Counted from the first letter of the stretch, positions 26,403 to 39,906 are shown. The stretch: 64,000 bases of DNA from JAFNAG01 sp963739235 (GCA_963739235.1 CAVTZY010000068.1:62001-126000); one strand, 5' to 3'. Numbers and translations are program-made. Notes: a model not told the origin generated them from the letters alone.

Positions 26403-28844
26403 CTAGCGAGGATATTTTTTGACTGGCGGATTGGGCAGGGTGTTCTTGTCTGCGGCTGCCGGCGAAGCTTTATCCGGCGTGGCCTTTGGGGATGAGGAAT
26501 ATATGCTCCGGACGGTGCCGCCCATCATCTGTTCGTAGCTGTTGCCGTAACATGGAATCACCGGTTCGGTGCCCTTGACGAAGTACTCCAGTTGGCGGGT
26601 AAGGCAATGGTCCGTGGCAAGAAGGCCCGTAGTGGGATCGATTTCAACCTGGGTAATCCCCTCCGGTACGGGGAACTCTTCGCCGGCCAAGGGTCTCAGC
26701 ACGGCTGCCCGCTTCATGAACGCAGCCCAGATCGGCAAGGCGGACTGGGATCCGGGCAGGTTCAGTTCCCGGTTGTCATCAAACCCAACCCAGACGATAC
26801 AGAGCATGTCGGGAGTGTAGCCTGCAAACCAGCCATCGCGCGAAGTGCCGGTTTTGCCGGCAGCCGGCATTGTGAAGCCGGCAGTGCGAACTCCCGCACC
26901 GGTGCCTTCATTCATCACCGACTGCAGCAACGACGTGAGCATAAATGTGATCTGCGGCGACAGCACCCGCGTCGATTTGGCTTCCGTCTTGAGGATCACC
27001 TGCCCCTTGTCATCCAGAACTTTGCGGAGCGGCACCAGGTCTGAGCGCAGGCCGTCGTTGGCGAATGAGGTGTACGCTCGCACCATCTCGAGCGGCGTGA
27101 CTTCAAACGCGCCGATTGCCATCGCCGGATAGGGCTTGATGGCCTCATTGAGGCCGAGCCGGTGCGCCAACGCGGCGATTTTGGGATATCCCACCTTGTC
27201 AGCGAACTTGATCGTGGCGACGTTCAAAGATCTCATGATCGCCTGGCGCATGCTCACCTGGCCCAGATATTCATCCTTATAGTTTCTCGGCTCGTAAACC
27301 AGATTCTCAAATTCGAACTGTGTCGGTTCATCCAGCACCATCGAGGCTGCCGTCAGCGGTGTGGAACTGCTGTTGGCGGTTTCCAGCGCGGCAGTATAGA
27401 CGAAAGGCTTGAAGATGCTTCCCGGTTGGCGCTTCGACTGCGTGATGCGGTTGAACTGGCTCGTGCCATACTCCCTGCCTCCAACCATCGCCAATACCGT
27501 GCCGTCCCGTGGATCGACCGCGATCAGACTTGCCTGTACGGTTCCCGGGGGAATGGCGCGCTTGCCCTTGGCAAAATATTCGTCAAGCTTCACCATCTGG
27601 TCGCGAAGGGATTCAAAAGCCGCCTGCTGTAGCTCCATGTCGAGCGTGGAATAGATCTTGTGGGCGGAACGGGCCAGTTCGGCATCGCCAAGCTGCTCGG
27701 ACAGAATGTCCTGCAGGTAATCCACGAAGTAGGGCGCGTCGGAATAGTTCATGATATTCGACGGCTTTACGCTCAGCGGCTGCGCCATGGCCTCGTCGCG
27801 CTCGCGCGCCGTGATCATCTCATACTCCGCCATGTGATCGAGAACGAGGTCGCGGCGCACCTTGGCGCGCTCCGGATAGCGCACCGGCGTATAGCGGTTG
27901 GGTGCCGGGATGATGCCGGCCAGGGTCGCTGCCTCTCCCAGGGTCAGGGTGCCGACGCTTTTATCAAAGAACACTTCCGCAGCTTCACCAAATCCCACGA
28001 TACTGAATGAGCCGCGCTGCCCTAGGTAGATCTCGTTGGCGTACAACTCGAAAATATCCTGCTTCGAGAGCCTCTGCTCGAGGAGGATGGCCATGTAGGC
28101 ATCAGTCAGTTTGCGTCTCCAGGTGCGCTCGGGGGTCAGAAAGTATTGCTTGACGAATTGCTGAGTGAGCGTGCTGGCCCCCTGCACGTTTTCACCGGCA
28201 CGGATGTCGATGATTGCAGCCTTGATGATCCGGATCGGATCGACTCCGCTGTGGCTGAAAAACCGGCGATCTTCTGCCGCCAGCACGGCATCGACCAGGA
28301 CCTTGGGCAGGTCTTTATACAAGACATGGCGTCGCTTTTCTCGGGTCTTATTGATGATGTTGCTGATCAATTCGGGCTTGAGCGCAAAGCGCTCCAGATT
28401 CTGACCGGAAGTTACATCGACGATATCCCGGATCTTGTTGCCGGCCCATTCAATCTCCACGGTTCGCCCGGCGTCTTCGAGGGCGGCGGAGTCATTGCTG
28501 ACCTGGAGGCGTTTTTTCCGGTCCAGCTGGAATCGGGAGAGCTTGGGGTCGGCCGAAACGCCCGTTTCGGTATATCCCAGGCGCCGAAGAGTCGACAAAA
28601 AATCGGGCTGGGAGATCGTCCTGCCGGGGTAGACGGTTGCGGGCGCCGCGTAAATCTCGGTTGCGGCGACCTCGTAACCCTTGCCGAGCTTTTCGTCGAT
28701 CCAGCGATCAAAGACATAGTAGTAATGGATCAAGAAAGCCGCGATGACGATAGCTGGAATGCAGGCCAGAACCGCGATGATCTTGAGCACCCTCCAGAAG
28801 GAGAATCTCTTGGATGATTTGGATGGGCGAGCATTCTTCGACAT
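26403..28844 (-). CDS. Class A penicillin-binding protein (PBP1b type)
   Basis: 813 residues. N-terminal TM anchor (about 20-45), then a UB2H-like region (IYAAPATVYPG..LRRLGY). The GT51 glycosyltransferase domain has catalytic E191 in AAEDRRFFSHSGVDP, and the transpeptidase domain has S476-I-F-K in QPGSIFKPF, an SLN motif and K664-TGT in AAGKTGTSRDGWFAGYTP. The C-terminus is Pro/Ala/Lys-rich. It polymerises and cross-links peptidoglycan in the periplasm. Intact, with a clear ATG start; downstream of the Oar-like gene on the same strand but separated by a long hairpin, so probably transcribed separately. Confidence 0.95.
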   Translation of the reverse strand: MSKNARPSKSSKRFSFWRVLKIIAVLACIPAIVIAAFLIHYYYVFDRWIDEKLGKGYEVAATEIYAAPATVYPGRTISQPDFLSTLRRLGYTETGVSADPKLSRFQLDRKKRLQVSNDSAALEDAGRTVEIEWAGNKIRDIVDVTSGQNLERFALKPELISNIINKTREKRRHVLYKDLPKVLVDAVLAAEDRRFFSHSGVDPIRIIKAAIIDIRAGENVQGASTLTQQFVKQYFLTPERTWRRKLTDAYMAILLEQRLSKQDIFELYANEIYLGQRGSFSIVGFGEAAEVFFDKSVGTLTLGEAATLAGIIPAPNRYTPVRYPERAKVRRDLVLDHMAEYEMITARERDEAMAQPLSVKPSNIMNYSDAPYFVDYLQDILSEQLGDAELARSAHKIYSTLDMELQQAAFESLRDQMVKLDEYFAKGKRAIPPGTVQASLIAVDPRDGTVLAMVGGREYGTSQFNRITQSKRQPGSIFKPFVYTAALETANSSSTPLTAASMVLDEPTQFEFENLVYEPRNYKDEYLGQVSMRQAIMRSLNVATIKFADKVGYPKIAALAHRLGLNEAIKPYPAMAIGAFEVTPLEMVRAYTSFANDGLRSDLVPLRKVLDDKGQVILKTEAKSTRVLSPQITFMLTSLLQSVMNEGTGAGVRTAGFTMPAAGKTGTSRDGWFAGYTPDMLCIVWVGFDDNRELNLPGSQSALPIWAAFMKRAAVLRPLAGEEFPVPEGITQVEIDPTTGLLATDHCLTRQLEYFVKGTEPVIPCYGNSYEQMMGGTVRSIYSSSPKATPDKASPAAADKNTLPNPPVKKYPR

Positions 28845-28901
28845 AAGATTCCGGTCTTTTCGATCGATGAACCGGTGAATTATAGCAGAGAGGCTAGATA
28901 A

Positions 28902-28995
28902 ATTAAGGTGACAGGCTACTCAACCTCGAAATTAGTGATCAAATCACAGTGCGTCGGCTCTGTAATTTCGAGGTTGAGTAGCCTATCACCTTAAT
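28902..28995. repeat. Long hairpin with 33-bp arms
   Basis: Arms 28902-28934 and 28963-28995 are inverted copies with a single mismatch (GGTGACAGGC versus GGTGATAGGC in complement); the loop is 28 nt. It sits in the gap 28845-29061 upstream of the PBP gene. The near-perfect arms suggest a recent palindromic element or a strong RNA hairpin. Confidence 0.75.
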
Positions 28996-29010
28996 TGTCA
29001 CCTAAATTTT

Positions 29011-29047
29011 GAGGAGAGGAACACTGGGTTGCGATGCTCCTCTCCTC
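29011..29047 (-). terminator. Hairpin downstream of Oar-like receptor
   Basis: Perfect 10-bp arms GAGGAGAGGA (29011-29020) and TCCTCTCCTC (29038-29047), 15 bp after the receptor stop codon. No strong U-run follows on the minus strand (AAAATTT), so termination is plausible but not certain. Confidence 0.5.
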
Positions 29048-29061
29048 TGAAATGCGGATAA

Positions 29062-33045
<3,984 letters not shown>

Positions 33046-33093
33046 AAGTAACCCTCTGGTCAAAGTCGTTGGATTTATGGACTGGGCCAGCAT

Positions 33094-33599
33094 TGCCCAC
33101 TTTATTGGTCATTCAGGAATCTGCCGTGGCAACCGCGCCCAAAAACGGCTGCTGACTTCCGAGCGCCGCCCGGAGCTATCGTGGAAAAGATGCGGGAATT
33201 GCCAGGGGACCCGCGGGTATCAGGAGCATCTTACGACTACGGATCTTTCGGCTGGGGGAGATTTTCCCCAGTCTCGTCGAGTTCCGGAGTACGGCCCTTT
33301 AACGCTCCCTTGAAAGAAAAATGCGACTCCAAATCTAGAGAACCAGGACGACTCTATAATTGTTAAATAATCTTAGCTATCCGGGCCCGGGGTTGCAACG
33401 GGAAAGTAAGAAAATTGCCATCCCTGGATCGGTCGTGACTTTTCGCCGCTTCTTCGCATCCTCTAGCACCCGGAGGCTTTTAATGTTATTGATGATTGGA
33501 TGATAGGGTCCATCGGCCGGCGATGCGCGCAGGAAAGGATGTGCGCTGGATTTTAAGGGTGGTTGCCTGTAGTCTTTTGCGTATTGGGAGCTGGCTCGG
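33094..33599. other. Intergenic region between Oar-like receptor and ThiF-like gene
   Basis: About 500 bp, the divergent upstream region of both genes, without a credible coding sequence. It contains a TATAAT at 33355-33360, but no matching -35 and it lies 240 bp from the nearest plus-strand gene. Otherwise nothing recognised. Confidence 0.4.
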
Positions 33600-34628
33600 A
33601 TGACTGAACTGCGCTATTCCAGACAAATCCTTTTTTCCGGCATCGGGGCCGAAGGCCAGAAAAAACTGTCTCGCAGCCGGGTTCTTCTCGTAGGCTGCGG
33701 CGCGCTGGGTTCAGTGATGGCGGAAATCCTCGTTCGTGCCGGCATCGGATGCCTGACGATTGCCGATCGGGATTACATCGACGAGTCGAATCTGCAGCGC
33801 CAATCTCTTTATACCGAGTCAGACTGCCGTGCCGGCCTGCCTAAAGCAACGGCTGCGGCCCGTCATCTCGCAGAAATCAACAGCCGGACGGAATTGGTGC
33901 CCCAGATCCTCGACGTAAATGCGGCGACGATCGCGACGCTCGTGCCCGGCCACAACCTGATTCTGGACGGCACGGATAACTTTGAAACCCGTTTTCTCAT
34001 AAACGACGCAAGTGTGAAGTGGCGGATCCCGTGGGTTTATGGGGCATGCGTCGGCGCCTTTGGGATGTGCGTCGCCTTCGTGCCGGGTTCCACCCCATGC
34101 CTGCGCTGCCTGCTGGAACAACTGCCGTTGCCCGGCAGCTCTCCCACGTGCGACACGGTTGGCGTCATCGGACCCATCGTTCATGTGGTCGCGGCGCTTG
34201 AGGCCGCGGAAGGTCTCAAGATTCTAACGGGCCAGCTCGAAAAACTGAACAGAAAGCTGATGAATATCGACCTGTGGGAAAACCAGATTTCCGGCATAAA
34301 CCTCTCCCACTTTCAACGCGATACGGAATGCATGGCCTGCGGGAAAAGGGTTTTCGAATTTCTGGAAGGGAAGCACGAAGGACGGGCTCAGTTCCTTTGT
34401 GGACGTGACGCCGTCCAGGTTCATCGCAGCGCGCCCAGCCCGATCGATTTTGCGACGATTGCCGGGCGGCTGGCCACTTTGGGTGAGGTAACCTACAACG
34501 AGTTCCTGATGAAGGCCTCTGTGGATAAGTTTGAGATCGCTCTGTTCCGGGATGGCCGCGCGATCGTGCGCGGCACGCATGATGTCGACGAAGCCCGGCG
34601 CATTTATGCAAAGTATATCGGGAGTTGA
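33600..34628 (+). CDS. ThiF/MoeB/HesA-family adenylyltransferase
   Basis: 342 residues. E1-like enzyme that adenylates the C-terminus of a ubiquitin-fold sulfur carrier (ThiS or MoaD). Nucleotide-binding VGCGALGS (31-38), the DGTDNFETRFLINDA motif and two CxxC pairs (CLRC and CMAC) that would bind zinc are visible. The roughly 90-residue C-terminal extension, with the FLCGRDAVQVH and IVRGTHDVDEARRIYAKYIG motifs, matches the tail seen in MoeB/ThiF relatives. No thiS or moaD gene is adjacent, so thiamine versus molybdopterin cannot be decided. Confidence 0.88.
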   Translation: MTELRYSRQILFSGIGAEGQKKLSRSRVLLVGCGALGSVMAEILVRAGIGCLTIADRDYIDESNLQRQSLYTESDCRAGLPKATAAARHLAEINSRTELVPQILDVNAATIATLVPGHNLILDGTDNFETRFLINDASVKWRIPWVYGACVGAFGMCVAFVPGSTPCLRCLLEQLPLPGSSPTCDTVGVIGPIVHVVAALEAAEGLKILTGQLEKLNRKLMNIDLWENQISGINLSHFQRDTECMACGKRVFEFLEGKHEGRAQFLCGRDAVQVHRSAPSPIDFATIAGRLATLGEVTYNEFLMKASVDKFEIALFRDGRAIVRGTHDVDEARRIYAKYIGS

Positions 34629-34664
34629 TGTGCGCTGTTCTTAGAGTTCAGGAGGCGAAAAACT

Positions 34665-35429
34665 ATGCGGAAAATGGCCATGATTCTGGCGTTCGGTCTG
34701 ATCATGTTCAGCCAGCCTCTCCTTCGTGGACAGGACGAGGAAAAAATCAAGAAGCTGTTCCAGGATGCCATCCAGGCACTCGGCGGCGACCCTTACCTCA
34801 AAGTCACTGACATGACCTCCGAGGGCAACTATTTCCAGTTTGATCGAGAGGGAAATTCATCCGGGCTGGTCAAGTACAGCGACTATACCAAACTTCCCGA
34901 TAAGAGCCGATACGAGCTGGGCAACAGGAAGAAGGAACTCGATGTGACGGTCTTCAATCTGGAAAAAAAGCAGGGGTGGATTCTCGAAGGGCAGAAAGAT
35001 ACCCGCGAAGCGACCCCGGAGGAGATGAAGGATTTCCAGAACGATGTGAAACACAGCATCGAGACCATATTCCGGTTCCGCTACAAAAATTCCGAGAACA
35101 AACTTTTCTATCTGGGGCCGTCCGATGATGCCGTTAATCTGGAAATGGTCAAGCTCATCGACCCCGAAAACGATGAGGTCACGATTTATTTCGATCGCAT
35201 GAACAAGCTGCCGGCCAAGCTCGAATATCAGGTCATCGATGCCCGTGGGATTCATTATCGGGAAGTTGTTGAGTTCAGCCAATGGCACATGGTCCAGGGA
35301 GTGAATACCCCCATGCGTATGGACACCTCCCGGAACGGACATCATTTATCTCAGCAGTTTGTTCTCAAGATTGTTTACAACACCGGCCTACAGGACAGTT
35401 TCTTCGTTAAGCCGATTCCCCCGAAATAG
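34665..35429 (+). CDS. Exported protein, LolA/outer-membrane lipoprotein-sorting-like
   Basis: 254 residues with a signal peptide (MRKMAMILAFGLIMFSQPLLRGQ). The motif QDAIQALGGDPYLKVTDMTSEG and a beta-rich body are typical of acidobacterial proteins related to the LolA/LppX fold; IYFDRMNKLPAKLEYQ is consistent with this. Strong AGGAGG Shine-Dalgarno before the ATG at 34665. It follows the ThiF-like gene by 36 bp. The fold assignment is inference. Confidence 0.7.
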   Translation: MRKMAMILAFGLIMFSQPLLRGQDEEKIKKLFQDAIQALGGDPYLKVTDMTSEGNYFQFDREGNSSGLVKYSDYTKLPDKSRYELGNRKKELDVTVFNLEKKQGWILEGQKDTREATPEEMKDFQNDVKHSIETIFRFRYKNSENKLFYLGPSDDAVNLEMVKLIDPENDEVTIYFDRMNKLPAKLEYQVIDARGIHYREVVEFSQWHMVQGVNTPMRMDTSRNGHHLSQQFVLKIVYNTGLQDSFFVKPIPPK

Positions 35430-35439
35430 GAGGAATCTC

Positions 35440-35517
35440 ATTTTGGATTCTGGATTGGGGATTTTGGAATTCCACATACGTGACCGGTCGCCAATCCAAA
35501 ATCCGCAATCCAAAATC
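35440..35517. repeat. Imperfect inverted repeat (GGATTTTGGATT type)
   Basis: Left arm 35440-35468 (TTTTGGATTCTGGATTGGGG and on) mirrors right arm 35491-35517 (CCAATCCAAAATCCGCAATC and on). It lies between the exported protein and kynB, immediately before the kynB start, where it could affect translation or terminate upstream transcription. Confidence 0.55.
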
Positions 35518-35541
35518 AATTCACAGGGAATCGGTTACACG

Positions 35542-36171
35542 ATGACCATTTATGACATTTCTCAGACACTGGACAAGGGGATCGCTGTCTGGCCGGGGGA
35601 TCAGAAGTTCCGGCATCACTGGTCGATGCAAATTTCTAAGGGGAATTCCTGCAACGTCTCCTCGATTACCATGAGCGCGCATACAGGGACCCACCTAGAT
35701 GCTCCCTACCATTTTGACGAGGCGGGACGTGATATTGGAGGCATTCCGCTGCTCCCCTTTCTCGGACCTGCGCGGGTGTTCGAAGTGCCTCCGGAACTGC
35801 GCGTGATCTCTGCTGAATTCCTTGATCGCCTGGATTGGACAGGTGTGGAGCGCGCCCTTTTTCGAACCCGGTCCAGCGATCTTCAGAAAGGCCGATTTGA
35901 CCGGGATTTTACCTGCTTGACCGAAGATGGCGCGGAATATCTGGCCAGGCACAGACCGCTGCTTGTCGGAACCGACGCACCATCTATCGATGCTTTTGCA
36001 AGCAAGAGCATGTCCTGCCACAAAATTCTGTGCGGGCAGGGTATCGCGATCCTGGAAGGAGCGCGACTGGCGCATGTCCCGCCCGGCGATTACGAGCTGA
36101 TTTGCCTTCCTTTGAAGTTCGCGGGGCTTGATGGGTCGCCCGTTCGTGCGGTCCTGCGACGGCCCGAGTAG
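35542..36171 (+). CDS. Cyclase/kynurenine formamidase (KynB-like)
   Basis: About 209 residues. The metal-binding HTGTHLDAPYHF motif, the DISQTLDKGIAVWPGD N-terminus and LVGTDAPSID are characteristic of KynB-type metal-dependent amidohydrolases. Likely hydrolyses N-formylkynurenine to kynurenine in tryptophan catabolism, though the cyclase family has other substrates and no tryptophan dioxygenase or kynureninase gene is in the window. The ATG at 35542 gives the canonical start; in-frame codons upstream overlap the previous gene. Confidence 0.82.
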   Translation: MTIYDISQTLDKGIAVWPGDQKFRHHWSMQISKGNSCNVSSITMSAHTGTHLDAPYHFDEAGRDIGGIPLLPFLGPARVFEVPPELRVISAEFLDRLDWTGVERALFRTRSSDLQKGRFDRDFTCLTEDGAEYLARHRPLLVGTDAPSIDAFASKSMSCHKILCGQGIAILEGARLAHVPPGDYELICLPLKFAGLDGSPVRAVLRRPE

Positions 36172-36173
36172 CA

Positions 36174-36240
36174 AAAAAAAGCAGCCACGAGGGCCATAAA
36201 AAACTTTCCTTTTTAGTGTCCTTCGTGGCTGCTTTGGCTT
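36174..36240. terminator. Bidirectional terminator between kynB and lpxC
   Basis: Arms GCAGCCACGAGG (from 36181) and CCTTCGTGGCTGC (to 36232) form a strong hairpin between convergent genes. An A8 run precedes the left arm, giving a U-run for the minus strand. The internal 'CCTTCGTGGCT' belongs to the widespread repeat type also seen at 47.8 and 56.8 kb. Confidence 0.7.
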
Positions 36241-36247
36241 TACGCCT

Positions 36248-37138
36248 TTAAACGGCTCTGGATACTGGAGTAACTTCTTCCAGCGCCGGCAACGTGCTTA
36301 CTCGATACTTCTTTTTGTCACGCGCGATGCGATCAGCAAGCGCCGCGTGAATGGCATGTCCGGCCTTTTCCGCATACAAGTGGCCGATGATGGGCCGGCC
36401 GATCAAAGAAATGTCTCCGAGCAGATCGAGCATTTTATGGCGTACGAATTCATCGGGGAAGCGCAACTCGCTATTCACGATGCCGGATTCGTCGAGGACG
36501 ACCGCGTTTTCGAGCGAACCGCCGCGGATCAATCCTGCCCGTCGCAAATAATCGACATCGGTAATGAAGCCGAAGGTGCGGGCCGGGCCGATTTCGGAAC
36601 GGTAGGATTCGGGATTGAGTTCGACCTCAATCTGCTGGCGCCCGATTGCGTTGTGCTGGAAGTTGATGATGTAGGTCGCCTTGGGCGTGCTATCCGGATA
36701 GACGCCGGCCACCTTGTCTCCATCGCACACTTCGATGGGCTCCTGAATGACGATGTATTCGCGCAGTCCGTTCTGCTCCTCGATGCCTGCCTTTTCGATT
36801 TTGTCCATGAAGAGCTGTCCGCTTCCGTCCATGATCGGAACTTCCATGGAATTCAGATCGAGGTAGAGGTTGTCGATGCCGAGTCCGTACAGCGTCGACA
36901 GCAGGTGCTCCACCGTGGAAATCATCACGCCCTTTTTCATCAGCGTCGTGGCGTAACTCACTCTGGCGACGTGGGTGCGGGTCGCCTCGATCTCGAAGTT
37001 CTTGAGATCGGTGCGCCGGAAGACGATGCCGGTGTTTTCAGGGGCCGGCACGAGTTCCAAATGTACGGGATAGCCGGTATGCAGGCCGATGCCGTCAAAT
37101 TGCACGCTTTTGCGTAGAGTTCGCTGATATTTGAACAT
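36248..37138 (-). CDS. lpxC: UDP-3-O-acyl-N-acetylglucosamine deacetylase
   Basis: 296 residues, standard length. Committed step of lipid A synthesis, zinc-dependent deacetylation. Zinc ligands H78 (TVEHLLS), H234 and D238 (FVRHKMLDLL) and catalytic H264 (GHAIHAAL) are all present. Start ATG 37138. Monocistronic as far as seen, convergent with kynB and divergent from the trp operon. Establishes the cell as an LPS-making diderm. Confidence 0.97.
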   Translation of the reverse strand: MFKYQRTLRKSVQFDGIGLHTGYPVHLELVPAPENTGIVFRRTDLKNFEIEATRTHVARVSYATTLMKKGVMISTVEHLLSTLYGLGIDNLYLDLNSMEVPIMDGSGQLFMDKIEKAGIEEQNGLREYIVIQEPIEVCDGDKVAGVYPDSTPKATYIINFQHNAIGRQQIEVELNPESYRSEIGPARTFGFITDVDYLRRAGLIRGGSLENAVVLDESGIVNSELRFPDEFVRHKMLDLLGDISLIGRPIIGHLYAEKAGHAIHAALADRIARDKKKYRVSTLPALEEVTPVSRAV

Positions 37139-37490
37139 GAATGCTCTATCCCCGTCTCGAATTCTGATAAATCATTGACGCCACTCTAGCCTTTGTTTAA
37201 TCGGTAAACAGCTGGTTTAAGCAACTTCCATGCCTCGAATTACGACACTGGAGATAATTGTATAAAACATATAAATGTAATAGCTTACGAAATAATAACG
37301 CCACGATGCTTTTGACCTTCATGCGAATCTGTTGCGTTTTGGACACATCGGTCAGAGCCTCCATGCATCCCTGCGTCCGCCGATCGCAAGCGGTCGTATG
37401 AAGTGCGGTCGCGAGCCGGCGCTGGGATATTACCGGTTGCTGATCATCGGCCCGTGTGATAGAAATAGGTTTTTGGAGAGGCACAGCGTA

Positions 37491-37577
37491 ATGACGGCGA
37501 GGTTCCAGGGATATGACAGCTGGTATTGGCGCGGGGCGGCTGCACGCCGCCTGGTTGGTTCGCTGCCCGTCTCCTGA
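37491..37577 (+). CDS. Putative trp leader peptide
   Basis: A 28-codon reading frame (MTARFQGYDSWYWRGAAARR and eight more residues) with a GGAGAGG ribosome-binding site at 37475-37481. It contains two Trp codons separated by one Tyr (TGG at 37521 and 37527, TAT between). It ends 31 bp before an intrinsic terminator and lies 185 bp before trpE. This layout matches ribosome-mediated attenuation of trp operons. A weak promoter TTGCTG-17-TAGAAA lies at 37437-37465. An alternative antiterminator pairing was not resolved. Confidence 0.65.
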   Translation: MTARFQGYDSWYWRGAAARRLVGSLPVS

Positions 37578-37608
37578 AACGAGCGCATTAATTAGATTCT
37601 CGAGAGGA

Positions 37609-37644
37609 AGCCGTGAACAACCCCGAAAGTTCACGGCTTTTTTG
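37609..37644 (+). terminator. Putative trp attenuator (intrinsic terminator)
   Basis: Perfect stem AGCCGTGAAC / GTTCACGGCT with a 10-nt loop, followed by a T7 run. It lies between the Trp-containing leader peptide and trpE with no gene in between to terminate, so attenuation is the natural reading. Confidence 0.75.
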
Positions 37645-37761
37645 TCGTATGGAGAGACGAGACTCCGCTGATTTTGCATTCTCGAAGAAGCATGGGACCT
37701 GCCTCCATGCGGTGCCTGCCGTGCAGGAGTGACGGTTTCGAGATCGAGGGGAAAGGAAAAC

Positions 37762-39241
37762 ATGATTTATCCGGCGCTGGAAAATCTGGAGGAGCTATCC
37801 CGGCAGGGGAGCGTGATTCCTGTGCACAAGGACATCCTGGGTGACCTTCTGACACCGGCTGCGGCCTTTCTGCGCGTTGCCCATGGGAGGAATCGAGTCT
37901 TCCTTCTGGAAAGCGTGGAAGGGGGAGAACGCCTTGCCCGGTACTCTTTCATAGGCTGGGACCCGTTTCTGGTAATCCGAGGCAAAGGACGACATCCTGG
38001 TAACCGAAGAACTCGGCGAAGTCAGCACCACGGCGGGAAGGCCGCTCGCCAAAATGCGGGAGATCTCGCGCTTGTATCGATCGGTGCCGATGCCGGACCT
38101 GCCCCCTTTCCTGGCGGGCGGCGTGGGCTATTTCGGCTATGATCTCGTGCGCCAGTTTGAACGGCTTCCCTCCTTGGCGGCTGACGATCTGGGCCTGGAC
38201 GATTTTCATGTCATGTATTTTTCCACGATCCTGGCATTCGACCACCTGCGCCACCGCATTCATATCATCGCCAACATATTGAACCCGAAAGGCGTGCGAA
38301 ATCTGGAGGCCAGGTATCGCGATGCGGTCGCGCGCATCGAGCAGATCGAAAAACGCCTCACGGCCCCGATCTCTCTGCCGGCCCCGGCGCCGAGCACGGC
38401 CATGCCCGAGCCGGCCTCCAATCTCACGGAGGCGCAGTATTACGCCAATGTCGAAAAAGCAAAATCCTATATCCAGGCGGGTGACATCTTCCAGGTGGTG
38501 TTGTCTCAACGCCTGGCGATGGAAATCACGTGCGATCCCTTCGACATCTATCGTGCGTTGCGTTTCATCAATCCGTCGCCTTACATGATATTCCTGCGCA
38601 TGGACAAGCTATGCCTGGTCGGCGCTTCACCCGAAATGCTGGTGAAGGTGCGCGGGCGGCGCGTGGAATACGGGCCGATTGCCGGAACGCGGCCCAGGGG
38701 ACGAACGCCGGAGGAGGATGAGCGATCTGGCCCGCGAACTTTTGGCCGATGCCAAGGAGCGCGCCGAACACGTGATGCTTGTCGATCTGGGGCGCAATGA
38801 CCTGGGCCGGGTATGCAGGTACGGCAGTGTGAAGGTCACCGACCTGATGCGCATCGAAAAGTACAGCCATGTGATGCATCTCGTCAGCAGCGTGGAGGGA
38901 AGCCTCGGGAGGATCTGGACTGCTTCCATGCGCTGGAGGCCTGCCTGCCTGCGGGCACAGTCTCCGGGCGCCCCCAAGGTGCGCGCCATGGAGATTATCG
39001 AAGAGTTGGAGCCGTGCCGCAGAGGGTCTACGGCGGGGCGGTCGGTTATGCGGATTTTTCCGGCAATCTCGATACCTGCATCGCCCTGCGCACCCTGGTG
39101 ATCAAAGACGGCATGGCATATATTCAGGCCGGCGGAGGGATCGTTGCGGATTCCCATCCCGTGCGGGAACGCGAGGAATCCATGAACAAAGCCAGGGCCC
39201 TGCTGCGGGCGGTCGAATTCGCGCACCAGGGGTTAAGGTAG
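37762..39241 (+). CDS. trpE: Anthranilate synthase component I (multiply frameshifted)
   Basis: Converts chorismate plus ammonia or glutamine to anthranilate with TrpG. The start MIYPALENLEEL at 37762 has GGGGAAAGG upstream. Conserved blocks appear in order but in alternating frames: YSFIGWDPF, LAGGVGYFGYDLVRQFE, IFQVVLSQR, PSPYMIFLRM, GPIAGTRPRG, LVDLGRNDLGRV, LPAGTVSG, APKVRAMEIIEELE, VYGGAVGYADFSGN, and QAGGGIVADS at the end. Five frame changes occur, near 37985, 38715, 38905, 38965 and 39025. All family blocks are retained, so sequencing indels are far more likely than decay. First enzyme gene of the trp operon. Confidence 0.88.
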
Positions 39242-39297
39242 AAGAGGGCGTGTCGGCGCCTGCCCGGGTGATTTGTGTCATGGAGGATGGCAGACCC

Positions 39298-39906
39298 ATG
39301 ATTCTGGTCATCGATAACTACGACTCCTTCACCTTTAACCTGGTCCAATATCTGGGCCAGCTCGGGCAGGAAATTAAGGTGGTGCGCAATGACGCGATTA
39401 CTTCTGAAGAGATCGAGCGTCTGGCGCCCGGCGCCATCGTCGTTTCCCCCGGGCCGGGCCGGCCGGAAAACTCAGGGATCATCGTCGAGGCAATGCGCAG
39501 TTATTCGGGGCGGATTCCGATCCTGGGCGTCTGTCTCGGTCTCCAGGCTCTGGGCTTCGCCTTCGGAGGAAGGGTCGTGCCGGCGCCCACCCTCATGCAC
39601 GGCAAGACCAGCGAGATTTTCCACGACGGACGGACGATTTTCGCCGGCCTGCCCAACCCGTTTCCCGCCACGCGTTATCACTCGCTCATGGTGGCGAAGG
39701 AAGGTCTGCCCGAATGCCTCGAGATTTCGGCCCAGACAGAGGATGGTATCATCATGGGGATGAGGCATCGCAGGTTTACAGCCGAAGGTGTTCAGTTTCA
39801 TCCCGAATCGATCTTGACGCCCGGGGGGATGAAACTGCTGGAAAATTTCCTGTCCCTGGCCGGGCGGCATGGGATGGCGGGATCCCGAACGGATGGACCC
39901 TCATGA
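39298..39906 (+). CDS. trpG: Anthranilate synthase glutamine amidotransferase subunit
   Basis: About 202 residues from the ATG at 39298 (MILVIDNYDSFTFNL), with GGAGGA upstream. Class I glutamine amidotransferase with triad C79 (GVCLGLQ), H168 and E170 (FHPES). Supplies ammonia to TrpE, and probably also serves folate synthesis as PabA. Intact, 56 bp after trpE. It is a stand-alone subunit: no TrpD domain is fused and none follows. Confidence 0.95.
   Translation: MILVIDNYDSFTFNLVQYLGQLGQEIKVVRNDAITSEEIERLAPGAIVVSPGPGRPENSGIIVEAMRSYSGRIPILGVCLGLQALGFAFGGRVVPAPTLMHGKTSEIFHDGRTIFAGLPNPFPATRYHSLMVAKEGLPECLEISAQTEDGIIMGMRHRRFTAEGVQFHPESILTPGGMKLLENFLSLAGRHGMAGSRTDGPS

Noticed and set aside
33355..33360. 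TATAAT as a promoter for the ThiF-like gene
   Set aside because: No acceptable -35 at 16-18 bp and a 240-bp distance to the gene; could be chance.
39298..39906. trpG-trpD fusion hiding the missing trpD
   Set aside because: The trpG product is about 202 residues and ends at the normal amidotransferase C-terminus; trpC starts 16 bp later.
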